A stretch of DNA of 64,000 nt. Source: Kordia sp039026955 (GTDB lineage: Bacteria > Bacteroidota > Bacteroidia > Flavobacteriales > Flavobacteriaceae). Where the stretch lies: contig JBCCLH010000030.1 of assembly GCA_039026955.1 (NCBI GenBank), positions 9,600-73,599 of the forward strand. Direction: 5' to 3'. Under the pieces are notes generated by a model. That model searched no databases, had not been told where the DNA came from, and saw only the letters and a program-made list of their open reading frames with translations. A program made the position numbers and the translations under genes. How positions within the stretch are numbered: position 1 is the first letter of the stretch; each line of letters begins with the position of its first letter. Shown here in pieces: positions 28,239 through 35,828 of the stretch.

Positions 28239-29396
28239 ATGATTATTAAAAGTAGACCTGTTCTGATTCGCTGGATCTTGATTATCGCATCTTTTGCGAT
28301 TGTTTCGGGGATTTTATGGAATACCTATATTTTCTTTCAGGAATTTAAGAAAGATGAGCGTGCGAAGATGGAGATTTGGGTGAGAGCTTTTAAATCGATT
28401 AATGCAGGTGAAGATTTACTTTTAGCAGGAGATATAATTGCTACTGAGAATTCTAATCCAAGAATTATCAAAATTGACAAAGGAGGTTTTGAAACTTTAA
28501 ATCTTGAAGAAGAGAAGGCAAATGATTCTATTTATATTCAAAAGAAAATTATTCAATTTGGCAAGGAAAATAAACCCATTGATGTTATATATTTTGACGA
28601 AAGCTTGAAGAAGGAAGTCAAAGTAGGAACACTCTATTACGGAAATTCTGAAACTCTGAATAAACTTAAATATTATCCACTCGCTTTATTATTGATCATA
28701 GTCCTATTTGCCGCAGTTGCCTATTTCTTTTTTAGTGCTTCGAAAGCCTCTGAACAAAATAAATTGTGGGCAGGAATGGCGAAAGAAACGGCACATCAAA
28801 TTGGAACGCCGTTGTCTTCTTTAGTCGGTTGGACCGAAATTTTAAAGTCCGAAGCAGTGAATCCTGAGTATGTGGGCGAGATTGAAAAAGATATCAATCG
28901 CTTGCAAACGATTACGGAGCGTTTTTCAAAAATTGGTTCTATTCCAACATTACAGCGATTAGACATCGTACAAGAAACCAAAGATTCGTATAATTATCTG
29001 CTCTCCCGAACTTCCAAATTGGTCAACTTTACGTTTGAAGCGCCACAAACACCAATTTACAGTGAGATCAATCCGCAATTGTATAGCTGGACGATTGAAA
29101 ATATGGTAAAAAATGCCATTGATGCTATGAAGGGAAAAGGCGATTTAAAACTCGAAATCATTCCCACTGATAACGCCGTAAAAGTGTTAATTACAGATAA
29201 TGGAAAAGGCATTCCGAAGCGGAATTTTAAAAAAGTATTTCAACCTGGATTTACCAGTAAAAAACGCGGTTGGGGATTGGGCTTATCACTCGCCAAACGC
29301 ATTGTAGAGAATTATCACAAAGGAAAAATCAAAGTATTAAAGTCAGAACTTGGCAAAGGAACTACGATGCAGATTTTATTGAAGACGGTGACTTAG
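28239..29396 (+). CDS. Sensor histidine kinase, 385 aa
   Basis: Two membrane segments (about residues 10-30 and 145-167) bracket a periplasmic sensor region. The phospho-acceptor motif AKETAHQIGTPLSSL follows, with N box NMVKNAIDAM, G1 box DNGKGIP and G2 GWGLGLSLAKRIV. It is therefore a membrane two-component kinase that autophosphorylates on the His of AHQIGTP. No response regulator is adjacent, so it is an orphan in this window. The signal is unknown. Confidence 0.95.
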   Translation: MIIKSRPVLIRWILIIASFAIVSGILWNTYIFFQEFKKDERAKMEIWVRAFKSINAGEDLLLAGDIIATENSNPRIIKIDKGGFETLNLEEEKANDSIYIQKKIIQFGKENKPIDVIYFDESLKKEVKVGTLYYGNSETLNKLKYYPLALLLIIVLFAAVAYFFFSASKASEQNKLWAGMAKETAHQIGTPLSSLVGWTEILKSEAVNPEYVGEIEKDINRLQTITERFSKIGSIPTLQRLDIVQETKDSYNYLLSRTSKLVNFTFEAPQTPIYSEINPQLYSWTIENMVKNAIDAMKGKGDLKLEIIPTDNAVKVLITDNGKGIPKRNFKKVFQPGFTSKKRGWGLGLSLAKRIVENYHKGKIKVLKSELGKGTTMQILLKTVT

Positions 29397-29620
29397 ATGG
29401 TTAGACACGCTATCGCTTTAGACTCGTTTTACTTTTAGAGTGCTTTGCTTTTAGATTCCTCTTGGTTGTTTGTTGTTTGAAACTATAAAAGCATGGGATT
29501 TTAATAAAGTCTATAATTGATCATTACAAACACAGTGAAGCAATCTGTTTCAATAAGAGCAAGATTGAACCTTTAAAAACAATTGATACATTTTCAAATT
29601 ATCAAATTGATACATTATTC

Positions 29621-30010
29621 CTACAGTTCCGCACGAATCTTAGCCGCAACCGCTTCAAAATCTTCTGGAGAAAGGGTTTCTTTGTTGCTAAAATCCATAC
29701 TGCCCATTCCGTGAAGTGGAATTAAATGTACGTGTGTATGCGGCACTTCCAGACCAATAACGGTCATTCCGACACGCAAGCAAGGAATGGCTTTTTCAAT
29801 AGCAATCCCTACTTTTCTGGAGAATTTCATGAGTCCCATGTAGGTTTCTTCAGAGAGGTCAAAAATTTTATCGACTTCTTCTTTCGGCACACACAAGGTA
29901 TGTCCAACAGCATTGGGATTGATATCTAAAAAAGCATAATAATGTTCATCTTCTGCGATTTTGTAGGATGGAATTTCTCCATGGATGATTTTGGTAAAGA
30001 TTGATGCCAT
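29621..30010 (-). CDS. HIT family nucleotide hydrolase, 129 aa
   Basis: The histidine triad is present as HTHVHLIPL near the C-terminus, and IFTKIIHGEIPSYKIAEDE is the usual N-terminal block. These proteins cleave or transfer nucleotide phosphoramidates and dinucleoside polyphosphates in the cytoplasm. I chose ATG at 30010. The longer frame beginning at 30082 would run through the terminator hairpin after greA. It lies downstream of greA but is separated from it by that hairpin. Confidence 0.95.
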   Translation of the reverse strand: MASIFTKIIHGEIPSYKIAEDEHYYAFLDINPNAVGHTLCVPKEEVDKIFDLSEETYMGLMKFSRKVGIAIEKAIPCLRVGMTVIGLEVPHTHVHLIPLHGMGSMDFSNKETLSPEDFEAVAAKIRAEL

Positions 30011-30064
30011 AAACTGAAATTTGTATACTTGTAAGATAAAAAAGTTCTGCCTATTATATATAGA

Positions 30065-30097
30065 AAAATCCTTTTTTAACAAGTAAAAAAGGATTTT
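30065..30097. terminator. Intrinsic terminator after greA
   Basis: A perfect 14-bp inverted repeat (AAAATCCTTTTTTA / TAAAAAAGGATTTT) sits 25 bp past the greA stop. Its T-rich edge is on the minus strand, so it should end greA transcription. Confidence 0.75.
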
Positions 30098-30121
30098 GAT
30101 ACATGTATTTTAAAAAGAAGA

Positions 30122-30598
30122 TTAGCTACGTGTAATTTCTAATATTTCGAATTTCATAGTTCCGTTTGGCACTTGTACATCAGCAATTTCTCCCACCGAT
30201 TTTCCTAGTAATCCTTTTCCAATTGGCGAAGTCACCGAAATTTTCCCAGCAGCCAAATCCGCTTCACTTTCTGCCACCAATGTGTAGGTCATTTCCATAC
30301 CATTCACAGTATTTTTAATTTTTACTGTAGAAAGCACCAATACTTTTGAAGTGTCTAACTGACTTTCGTCAATAACTCTAGCCGTTGAGAGTACTGTTTC
30401 CATTTTTGAGATTTTCATTTCTAACAATCCCTGTGCTTCTTTAGCGGCGTCATATTCGGCATTTTCACTTAAATCTCCTTTATCTCTTGCTTCTGCAATT
30501 GCTTGTGATGCTTTGGGTCTTTCCACACTTTTTAAATGCTCTAGTTCGTCTCGCAATTTTTTTAGTCCTTCTGCTGTATAATAAGATACTTTACTCAT
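30122..30598 (-). CDS. greA: Transcription elongation factor GreA
   Basis: The 158-aa length, the N-terminal coiled coil (LKKLRDELEHLKSVERPKAS) and SENAEYDAAKEAQ match GreA. This factor stimulates RNA cleavage in backtracked RNA polymerase. The C-terminal domain has the FKBP-like ending (SPIGKGLLGKSVGEIADVQV). Acidic residues at the coiled-coil tip (GDLSENAEYD) are in place. A hairpin plus T run lies in its leader (30674-30703), which may attenuate expression. Confidence 0.98.
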   Translation of the reverse strand: MSKVSYYTAEGLKKLRDELEHLKSVERPKASQAIAEARDKGDLSENAEYDAAKEAQGLLEMKISKMETVLSTARVIDESQLDTSKVLVLSTVKIKNTVNGMEMTYTLVAESEADLAAGKISVTSPIGKGLLGKSVGEIADVQVPNGTMKFEILEITRS

Positions 30599-30673
30599 AA
30601 TTTCTTCGTTTTCTATATGTTCATAGATAATTGCTTTGCCAAATACATGCTAGCTCGTATGTATTCTATAAAC

Positions 30674-30703
30674 GCAAAAAAAATCCCATTGGACACGGGA
30701 TTT
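30674..30703 (-). terminator. Intrinsic-terminator-like hairpin in the greA leader
   Basis: On the minus strand AAATCCC, a 9-nt loop and GGGATTT are followed by a run of T. A perfect TATATTTG -7 box lies at 30710-30717. No minus-strand gene lies upstream, so the hairpin can only act on the greA transcript. It may be an attenuator, a short-RNA terminator or a 5' stabiliser. The predicted transcript start falls at or just before the hairpin, so the stabiliser reading is also possible. Confidence 0.55.
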
Positions 30704-30709
30704 GTAATG

Positions 30710-30717
30710 CAAATATA
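30710..30717 (-). promoter_or_regulatory. -7 promoter box TATATTTG for greA
   Basis: A perfect TAnnTTTG match on the minus strand sits about 110 bp upstream of the greA start. No clear -33 TTG lies at the usual spacing. Confidence 0.45.
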
Positions 30718-30800
30718 AGAAAATATTTAAAGCGTTTGTCTATGTTCGTTTTTTAAAAAATGATTTACGTAAATTGCAGAACTTTTAAAATTCTTGAAAA

Positions 30801-31244
30801 ATGAAACGATTTTTGATGATTTGTGTTGTCGTAGTATGTTTCCTATCGTGCAGCGAAGATGATGGTGGTGTGAATAACAATCCGTTTATTCCAAATGCTT
30901 TGGTACAGTTTCAGTTAGACTTAGGATTGCCTTTGTATGATGATTTACGCTTTGCAGGCGGATCTGTTTATATTTCAAATGGTGGTGGCGTTCGTGGATT
31001 TTTTGTGTTTAATTTATCTGGCGATCAGTTTTTAGCTTGGGAAGCAAGTTGTCCTAATCAGGTTCCTAGCACCTGTTCTACCATGTTTATTGAAGGTGTT
31101 TTAGCAATATGTCCTTGTGATGATGCGCAATATAGTTTGGCAACGGGTCAGATAATAGATCCTGTCGAAGGAGAAACCAATTATCCAATGGTGAATTATC
31201 GCGTGACAAAAAGTGGCGATGTGTTGTCGATTTCGAATAATTAG
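30801..31244 (+). CDS. Rieske-fold-like lipoprotein lacking cluster ligands, 147 aa
   Basis: The lipoprotein signal ends at LSC (Cys17). The body has a Rieske-like layout, with FVFNLSGDQFLAWEASCPNQ and then LAICPCDDAQYSLATGQI. In true Rieske proteins the two blocks are CxH and CxxH and bind a [2Fe-2S] cluster. Here the His positions appear as Asn and Asp, so a cluster is unlikely. It may be a structural or other metal-binding derivative in the periplasm. It diverges from greA and converges on 31335-31643. Confidence 0.65.
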   Translation: MKRFLMICVVVVCFLSCSEDDGGVNNNPFIPNALVQFQLDLGLPLYDDLRFAGGSVYISNGGGVRGFFVFNLSGDQFLAWEASCPNQVPSTCSTMFIEGVLAICPCDDAQYSLATGQIIDPVEGETNYPMVNYRVTKSGDVLSISNN

Positions 31245-31280
31245 GTGTTGGGTTTTGGGTATTAGGTTTTGGGTATTAGG
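31242..31280 (+). repeat. TTGGGTTTT-type G-rich repeat
   Basis: Iterated TTGGGTTTTGGGTATTAGG-like units begin right at the stop of the preceding gene. A related tract is at 38835-38870. The G tracts could fold as a quadruplex. The role is unknown. Confidence 0.6.
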
Positions 31281-31281
31281 A

Positions 31282-31313
31282 AAATAGTCCCAACAAAATT
31301 GCTGAGACTATTT
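31282..31313. terminator. Weak convergent terminator hairpin
   Basis: AAATAGTC pairs with GACTATTT across a 16-nt loop between two convergent genes. The stem is short and AT-rich, so the assignment is tentative. Confidence 0.4.
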
Positions 31314-31334
31314 GAAATGTAAATCGCTGTAATT

Positions 31335-31643
31335 TTATGGAATTACGGTGATATCTCCAGTTCCAAAAACACCTTTAGAACCGTCAGATAATGTGTAACG
31401 AGTAATAAAGGCTAATAATTCGCCAGTTCCTGGATCTGGATTTGTTGCTTCTACTTCTATGTACCAATCACTATTTTTCAATATTGGTGCTGAAACTGTT
31501 AAGGGAGCTCCACCTGTCCATCCCCAAAGATTCTGTCCGCTATTTCCATTTCCCCATAAAGATGGAGATTGAAAAGTGGTACCACTCCAACTTGATACTG
31601 GAATGGTAGCTGTGTCTGGTAAGTCAATTTTAAATTTTGCCAT
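31335..31643 (-). CDS. Hypothetical small beta-rich protein, 102 aa
   Basis: It starts MAKFKIDLPDTATIP and is rich in Trp, Gly, Ser and Thr (WSGTTFQSPSLWGNG, NLWGWTGGAPLTV). It has no cysteine, signal peptide or membrane segment, which suggests a small all-beta protein. An upstream ATG at 31715 would add 24 residues of unrelated, basic sequence, so I prefer 31643. I do not recognise a family. It faces the degenerate Rieske gene and is co-oriented with the TonB receptor downstream. Confidence 0.6.
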   Translation of the reverse strand: MAKFKIDLPDTATIPVSSWSGTTFQSPSLWGNGNSGQNLWGWTGGAPLTVSAPILKNSDWYIEVEATNPDPGTGELLAFITRYTLSDGSKGVFGTGDITVIP

Positions 31644-31916
31644 GATTTTTACGTTTTGATGGTTATTAATTTCCCCTACTCTATTGAATAAGCTTTTCAG
31701 GTTTCGCTTTGACAATCAAAAAAGACAGTAGCTACTTTATCGATTTCTTCTTTGATCGTGCCGTTTTTAGGATTCTAGGAGTATTTTTTTATATTTTCAC
31801 ATCCTTGAATGATCCAAAACTAAAGAAAATACGTACGCAGCATTTTAAAATTTCGTAAGCGATTTGTTTTGCGGAGCGAGTGAAGATTTTTATGGATTTT
31901 GGAAAGAAAGCATAAA

Positions 31917-31944
31917 AAAAAGCGACTCTTTCGAATCGCTTTTT
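31917..31944 (-). terminator. Terminator after the TonB receptor
   Basis: AAAAAGCGA and TCGCTTTTT form a 9-bp stem 23 bp beyond the receptor stop, with a long T run on the minus strand. It is a typical intrinsic terminator. Confidence 0.8.
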
Positions 31945-31966
31945 AAATATGGTAGATCCCTTTATT

Positions 31967-34357
31967 TTAGAATCGTAATGTCATTCCTAATAAAAAGTTT
32001 CTGGTGGCTTGCGGATAGAATCCTGCGCCTTCCACAGTTGTAATCGTTCCTGGATTTGAGAAATCGTCGTCAAATGTGAAGAAGTATCCATTCGACACAT
32101 ATTCTATATCAAATATATTATTGATCAATCCTGTAAAGGTAATCGACTCACAAAACGTATTCATCTTGATTTCATATACTAAGTTCAAGTCGTTCGTAAA
32201 ATAGCTATCCAATTTCGAAACATCCGAATCAATATTCCCCATGTATTGCTCACCTACGTATTTTGAAAGTAACGATAGTTGAAAGTTGTGTGCAGGTGAA
32301 TAGGTAATACTATTTCCAGCAATGAAATTTGGAGAAAACGAAATGTTTGTGTTTCCTAAATTCACCAAACTTCCATCTCTTGACGCGATGAAATCTACAT
32401 TTTTATTTGTGCTAATCGCGACGTTTGGACGAACCGAAAGTTTGTCGCTCAACTGAAAAGCTGCATCAATTTCCAATCCTAAACGGTAGCTTCTACCACT
32501 GTTGGTACGCAATGGTGCACCAACGTCGTCCAACGCTCCTGTCAAGACCAATTGATCGTTGTACAACATATAATACGCATTTGTATTTACCGTAAATTTT
32601 TCACCATTCCAACGCCATCCTAATTCAAAATCGTCTAACTGTTCTGGCTTAACTTCATTGTTGTTTTCAAAATCGTTTCTGTTAGGTTCTCTATTTGCTC
32701 GTGCATACGAGAAATACAAGCTATTATTCTCATTGATTCTATAGTTAATACCCGCTTTCGGATTGAAGAAAGTATAGTTCTCATCAATATTAAACGGATC
32801 TTGATCTGACGTAAGTCCCGAGGTTTTGTAAGTTACATTACGCAATTGCAAATCTCCAAATAAGCTCACTTTATCATTCACACGAATGGTTGCTTTGGTG
32901 AAGAAACTCAAATCGTTTTTCTTTCCATTTCCTTCGTAATAACGATCTCTGATTTCGCTGTTGCTCGCAAAACGCGCCCAAATTACTTCTCCAAAATGGT
33001 CTCCATCATAAATTCCTAAGAACGCTCCAAAATCCATATCCAAATTGTTCTTTTTGTAGTTGGCATTCGCGTTGATTACGTAAAAATCATTGTCTAACCA
33101 ACGTCTGCGAATCAAATCAGTTTCATCAACAACGGCTCCATTCACTACAATATTTTGAAAACCATAGGTCGAAAAAGGCTCATCTTCTCTGTATTGCTCA
33201 AAAAATCCTCTTCCGTACGTATAGTTTAAGCCAAGATTTGTAGTCCAATGCTCTGAAATCTTCTCATTCCAGTGGAATTGGTAATGATCTTGACGATAGT
33301 TATCGACTTCATTATCATAAAAACGCACATTGCCGTTTTCATCCGTAAATTGTCCCGAAGGATTGAAAGTACGATTAGTTTCTAAAGTTTGACGATCAAT
33401 TCCGTTCCATGCTTGATACGTAATTTCATGCCCACCAAAAGCCAACGCTTTAATCAATGTGGTTTCAGTCACATACGAACCTTGTAAAAAATACGCGCTT
33501 AAGTCAGAAGACGCACGATCAATATATCCATCCGATTTAATTTTTGACAAACGTCCTGCCAATTCGAAGTTCTTTCCCAGTTTTCCTGTGCTAAACTTTA
33601 CTGTATGTTTTCTGGTATTGAAGCTTCCAAACGAATTTGAGATTTCTCCATTGGCTTCTTCTGCTACAGCATCCGTCAATAAGTTCAAACTTGCACCAAA
33701 AGCTCCAGAACCATTGGTAGAAGTTCCGACTCCACGTTGCAACTGAATACTTTCTGTAGACGAAGCCAAGTCTGGCATGTTTACCCAAAAAGTTCCTTGA
33801 CTTTCTGCATCGTTGTACGGAATTCCGTTAATCGTTACATTGACACGTGTTGCATCACTACCACGCACACGGATTCCAGTGTATCCTACACCTGCACCTG
33901 CATCAGAAGTTGTTACGACAGACGGCATAAAGTTCATTAATACCGGAATGTCTTGTCCCAAATTACGTTCTGCAATTTCTGCTTTTTCCAAGTTGGAATA
34001 GGTAATTGGCGATTCAGCATTTACACGGATGGCAGAGATCAACACTGCATCCAACGCTTCTTGCGAGCTCGACAGTGTAAAGTTGAGTACGGTGTCTTGG
34101 GTAATCGTAACTTTTTTCGTCACAGATTTCATTCCCACAAAAGAACACACAACTTCGATGTCGCCTTGCGGAACGCGTAATACATACTTTCCGTCTGCGC
34201 CTGTGGTAGTTCCAAACGGATTCCCTTTCACAACCAATGTGGCACCCAATAAGGGTTGTTCTTTTTCATCAGAAACGGTTCCTGATAGTGTAAAATTTTG
34301 CGCTTGCATGCTGACTGATAGCACGAAAAGGCATAAAAAAGCGAATAAATTCTTCAT
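31967..34357 (-). CDS. TonB-dependent outer-membrane receptor, TPP-regulated, 796 aa
   Basis: Order: signal peptide (ending MQAQ); a carboxypeptidase-regulatory-like domain (FTLSGTVSDEKEQPLLGATLVVKG); a plug (GIRVRGSDATRVNVTINGIPYNDAESQGTFW); and a beta barrel ending in a C-terminal aromatic strand (NFLLGMTLRF). It imports a ligand using TonB energy. A TPP riboswitch at 34560-34642 lies upstream on the same strand. That makes thiamine or a thiamine derivative the likely substrate, as in thiamine-regulated receptors of Bacteroidota. A PnuC-type transporter and a thiamine-binding-like protein a few kb away fit this. The length and repeat-free barrel are normal for the family. Confidence 0.93.
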   Translation of the reverse strand: MKNLFAFLCLFVLSVSMQAQNFTLSGTVSDEKEQPLLGATLVVKGNPFGTTTGADGKYVLRVPQGDIEVVCSFVGMKSVTKKVTITQDTVLNFTLSSSQEALDAVLISAIRVNAESPITYSNLEKAEIAERNLGQDIPVLMNFMPSVVTTSDAGAGVGYTGIRVRGSDATRVNVTINGIPYNDAESQGTFWVNMPDLASSTESIQLQRGVGTSTNGSGAFGASLNLLTDAVAEEANGEISNSFGSFNTRKHTVKFSTGKLGKNFELAGRLSKIKSDGYIDRASSDLSAYFLQGSYVTETTLIKALAFGGHEITYQAWNGIDRQTLETNRTFNPSGQFTDENGNVRFYDNEVDNYRQDHYQFHWNEKISEHWTTNLGLNYTYGRGFFEQYREDEPFSTYGFQNIVVNGAVVDETDLIRRRWLDNDFYVINANANYKKNNLDMDFGAFLGIYDGDHFGEVIWARFASNSEIRDRYYEGNGKKNDLSFFTKATIRVNDKVSLFGDLQLRNVTYKTSGLTSDQDPFNIDENYTFFNPKAGINYRINENNSLYFSYARANREPNRNDFENNNEVKPEQLDDFELGWRWNGEKFTVNTNAYYMLYNDQLVLTGALDDVGAPLRTNSGRSYRLGLEIDAAFQLSDKLSVRPNVAISTNKNVDFIASRDGSLVNLGNTNISFSPNFIAGNSITYSPAHNFQLSLLSKYVGEQYMGNIDSDVSKLDSYFTNDLNLVYEIKMNTFCESITFTGLINNIFDIEYVSNGYFFTFDDDFSNPGTITTVEGAGFYPQATRNFLLGMTLRF

Positions 34358-34525
34358 ATTCGTAATACGTTTTGTTACGAATAAAAGGGGTAATTATTCT
34401 TTGTTAAAAATTAAAATGATTTTTTTGCTTTGGATACTATATTCGCAAATCACTAGTGATTTCATTAAGAATAGCTACTAGTTATCGTTGCGTTTTTGTA
34501 TCCGCCTGCATTTTGGCTCCTTGCT

Positions 34526-34548
34526 AAAAATGTCTGTTACACATTTTT
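34526..34548 (-). terminator. Possible expression-platform hairpin of the TPP riboswitch
   Basis: AAAAATGT and ACATTTTT form an 8-bp stem with a 7-nt loop, about 12 nt after the aptamer on the minus strand. It is weak, with only two G-C pairs, but it is placed where a riboswitch terminator would be. Confidence 0.45.
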
Positions 34549-34559
34549 TGACCGCTCGG

Positions 34560-34642
34560 CCCTCCCTTGGCAGCATTACCTGCCCAGGTTCATTGGGTAT
34601 AATCTCAGCGTTTTGGTTTGATCCAAATTGCACCCCTTTGAG
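34560..34642 (-). promoter_or_regulatory. TPP (thi-box) riboswitch aptamer
   Basis: On the minus strand the conserved elements occur in order: AGGGGTGC, then CTGAGATTATACCC, GAACCTG, and GGTAATGCTGCCAAGGGA. This is the thiamine pyrophosphate aptamer core. A TATTTTTG -7 box at 34649-34656 places the transcript start right before it. Binding TPP should lower expression of the TonB receptor downstream. Confidence 0.92.
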
Positions 34643-34774
34643 ATGGCGCAAAAATAATTCAGTTTTTTGAATTGTATGCTATTTTTTTCGATTATTTATC
34701 ATATCAAATTAACGAATTTGCGGTGCTTACAAGAGGAATCAACACATTTGATGATTTGAAATTGAGTACTTTTA

Positions 34775-34935
34775 ATACCAAATCTACTTTAAGATGCAAC
34801 ATATAAGCTCGTTCATTTGGCATCCTAGTTTCTTGCAAATATTTTCCGTAGCTGAGGCTATGCAAAACATTCGCAGCGTCCTAGGCTACCAAAGCAACTT
34901 CGCTTCTAAAGTCGCTCTTAAAGTAGATTTGGTAT
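34775..34935. repeat. MITE-like palindromic repeat family 2, copy 1
   Basis: This 161-bp element is bounded by perfect 20-bp inverted repeats (ATACCAAATCTACTTTAAGA at the left). Its interior is shared with the copy at 42063-42224 (for example CGTTCATTTGGCAT, CCAAAGCAACTTCGCTTC). No transposase is present. The right edge contains TAGATTTG (34924-34931), a possible -7 box pointing at the peptide gene that starts at 34961. Confidence 0.88.
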
Positions 34936-34960
34936 AATTGCTAATCAAAAACATATAATC

Positions 34961-35182
34961 ATGAAAAAACAAAAATTTGAAAAAAGACTTTGCTTAAAAG
35001 TTAGAAAAATTTCCAACTTAACTACGCAAGAAGGAATTAAAGGTGGCGCAACGTTTATTTGTGTGGTAACAGATAATTGTTATCCTACAAATTTTAAAAC
35101 GTGCGGCACTACCGATTATCCGCGTTGTACACATACTATTGGAAATGGACAAAATCCTGATGGAACTCCGTGTACATATTAA
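34961..35182 (+). CDS. GG-leader cysteine-rich peptide, 73 aa
   Basis: The Lys-rich leader (KKQKFEKRLCLKVRKISNL) ends in IKGG at about residue 28. The core has five Cys and ends HTIGNGQNPDGTPCTY. It matches the pattern of Bacteroidota GG-type natural-product precursors. The tail is nearly identical to that of the next gene (35287-35550), which makes them paralogs. It starts 25 bp after the family 2 repeat, which may supply its promoter. No modification enzyme is adjacent; cleavage after GG and export are inferred. Confidence 0.75.
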   Translation: MKKQKFEKRLCLKVRKISNLTTQEGIKGGATFICVVTDNCYPTNFKTCGTTDYPRCTHTIGNGQNPDGTPCTY

Positions 35183-35286
35183 ATGATTATAAAGATTCGG
35201 TATTGAATGTAAGAAAATAGATTTTTTAACAGAGAAATACATTGCAAATCTGTAACTTTAAATTCAAACCAAAAAACTTGATAATC

Positions 35287-35550
35287 ATGAAAAAACAAAA
35301 TTTTCACAAAAAATTAGTTCTAAAATCAACTCGAATTTCACGTATTTCACAGATTTATGGAGGAAATGTTGCCGTAGGTGTAAACATTCCCATAAGTGAG
35401 CCAATACGCATTACCGAGAATCCATGTATTATTTCAGATGTGAATACTTGTCAAACGGTAAAACCTTGTCCTAAACAAACACAAGCAATTCGCTGTGGAC
35501 ATACGATTGGAAACGGACAAAATCCTGACGGGACTCCGTGTACGTTTTAA
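35287..35550 (+). CDS. GG-leader cysteine-rich peptide, 87 aa
   Basis: I chose ATG at 35287 (MKKQNFHKKLVLKS), because an upstream start at 35242 adds non-leader-like residues. The leader ends in IYGG near residue 26. The core has five Cys and the tail HTIGNGQNPDGTPCTF shared with 34961-35182. It is 104 bp downstream of that gene and probably a duplicate with a diverged middle. It ends 30 bp before a family 1 palindrome that can terminate it. Confidence 0.72.
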   Translation: MKKQNFHKKLVLKSTRISRISQIYGGNVAVGVNIPISEPIRITENPCIISDVNTCQTVKPCPKQTQAIRCGHTIGNGQNPDGTPCTF

Positions 35551-35580
35551 TTTCGTAAGTTGAACCTCGGATATAAATCT

Positions 35581-35735
35581 GAGGCTGTCTAAGAGGTCTT
35601 TGAAAGCGTCATTCTCAGCTTGATACTGAACCAAGTTCAGCACAGGCTTCAGAATCTCATCATACTGATCATAAACTGTTATGAGAAACCGAATCAAGTT
35701 TGGTTTGACGACATCTGTACTTTTCAGACAGCCTC
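35581..35735. repeat. Palindromic intergenic repeat family 1, copy 3
   Basis: The 155-bp element has GAGGCTGTCT...AGACAGCCTC ends and a trailing T run. The interior matches copies 1 and 2, in the orientation of copy 2. It lies between the convergent peptide gene and DUF4301 gene, again a likely bidirectional terminator. Confidence 0.85.
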
Positions 35736-35828
35736 ATTTTTTTATAAAAATTTAAAACATAATGATTCTCGAGATTCCTGCCTTACTGAAACAAGTTCAG
35801 CACAAGTCGCAGGAATTAAAAAGTATTA

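Noticed and set aside
30011..30082. N-terminal extension of the HIT protein
   Set aside because: It would translate the greA terminator hairpin, and the family start aligns with ATG at 30010.
35242..35286. Upstream start for the 87-aa GG-leader peptide
   Set aside because: The added residues do not fit the leader pattern; ATG at 35287 aligns with the other peptide leaders.
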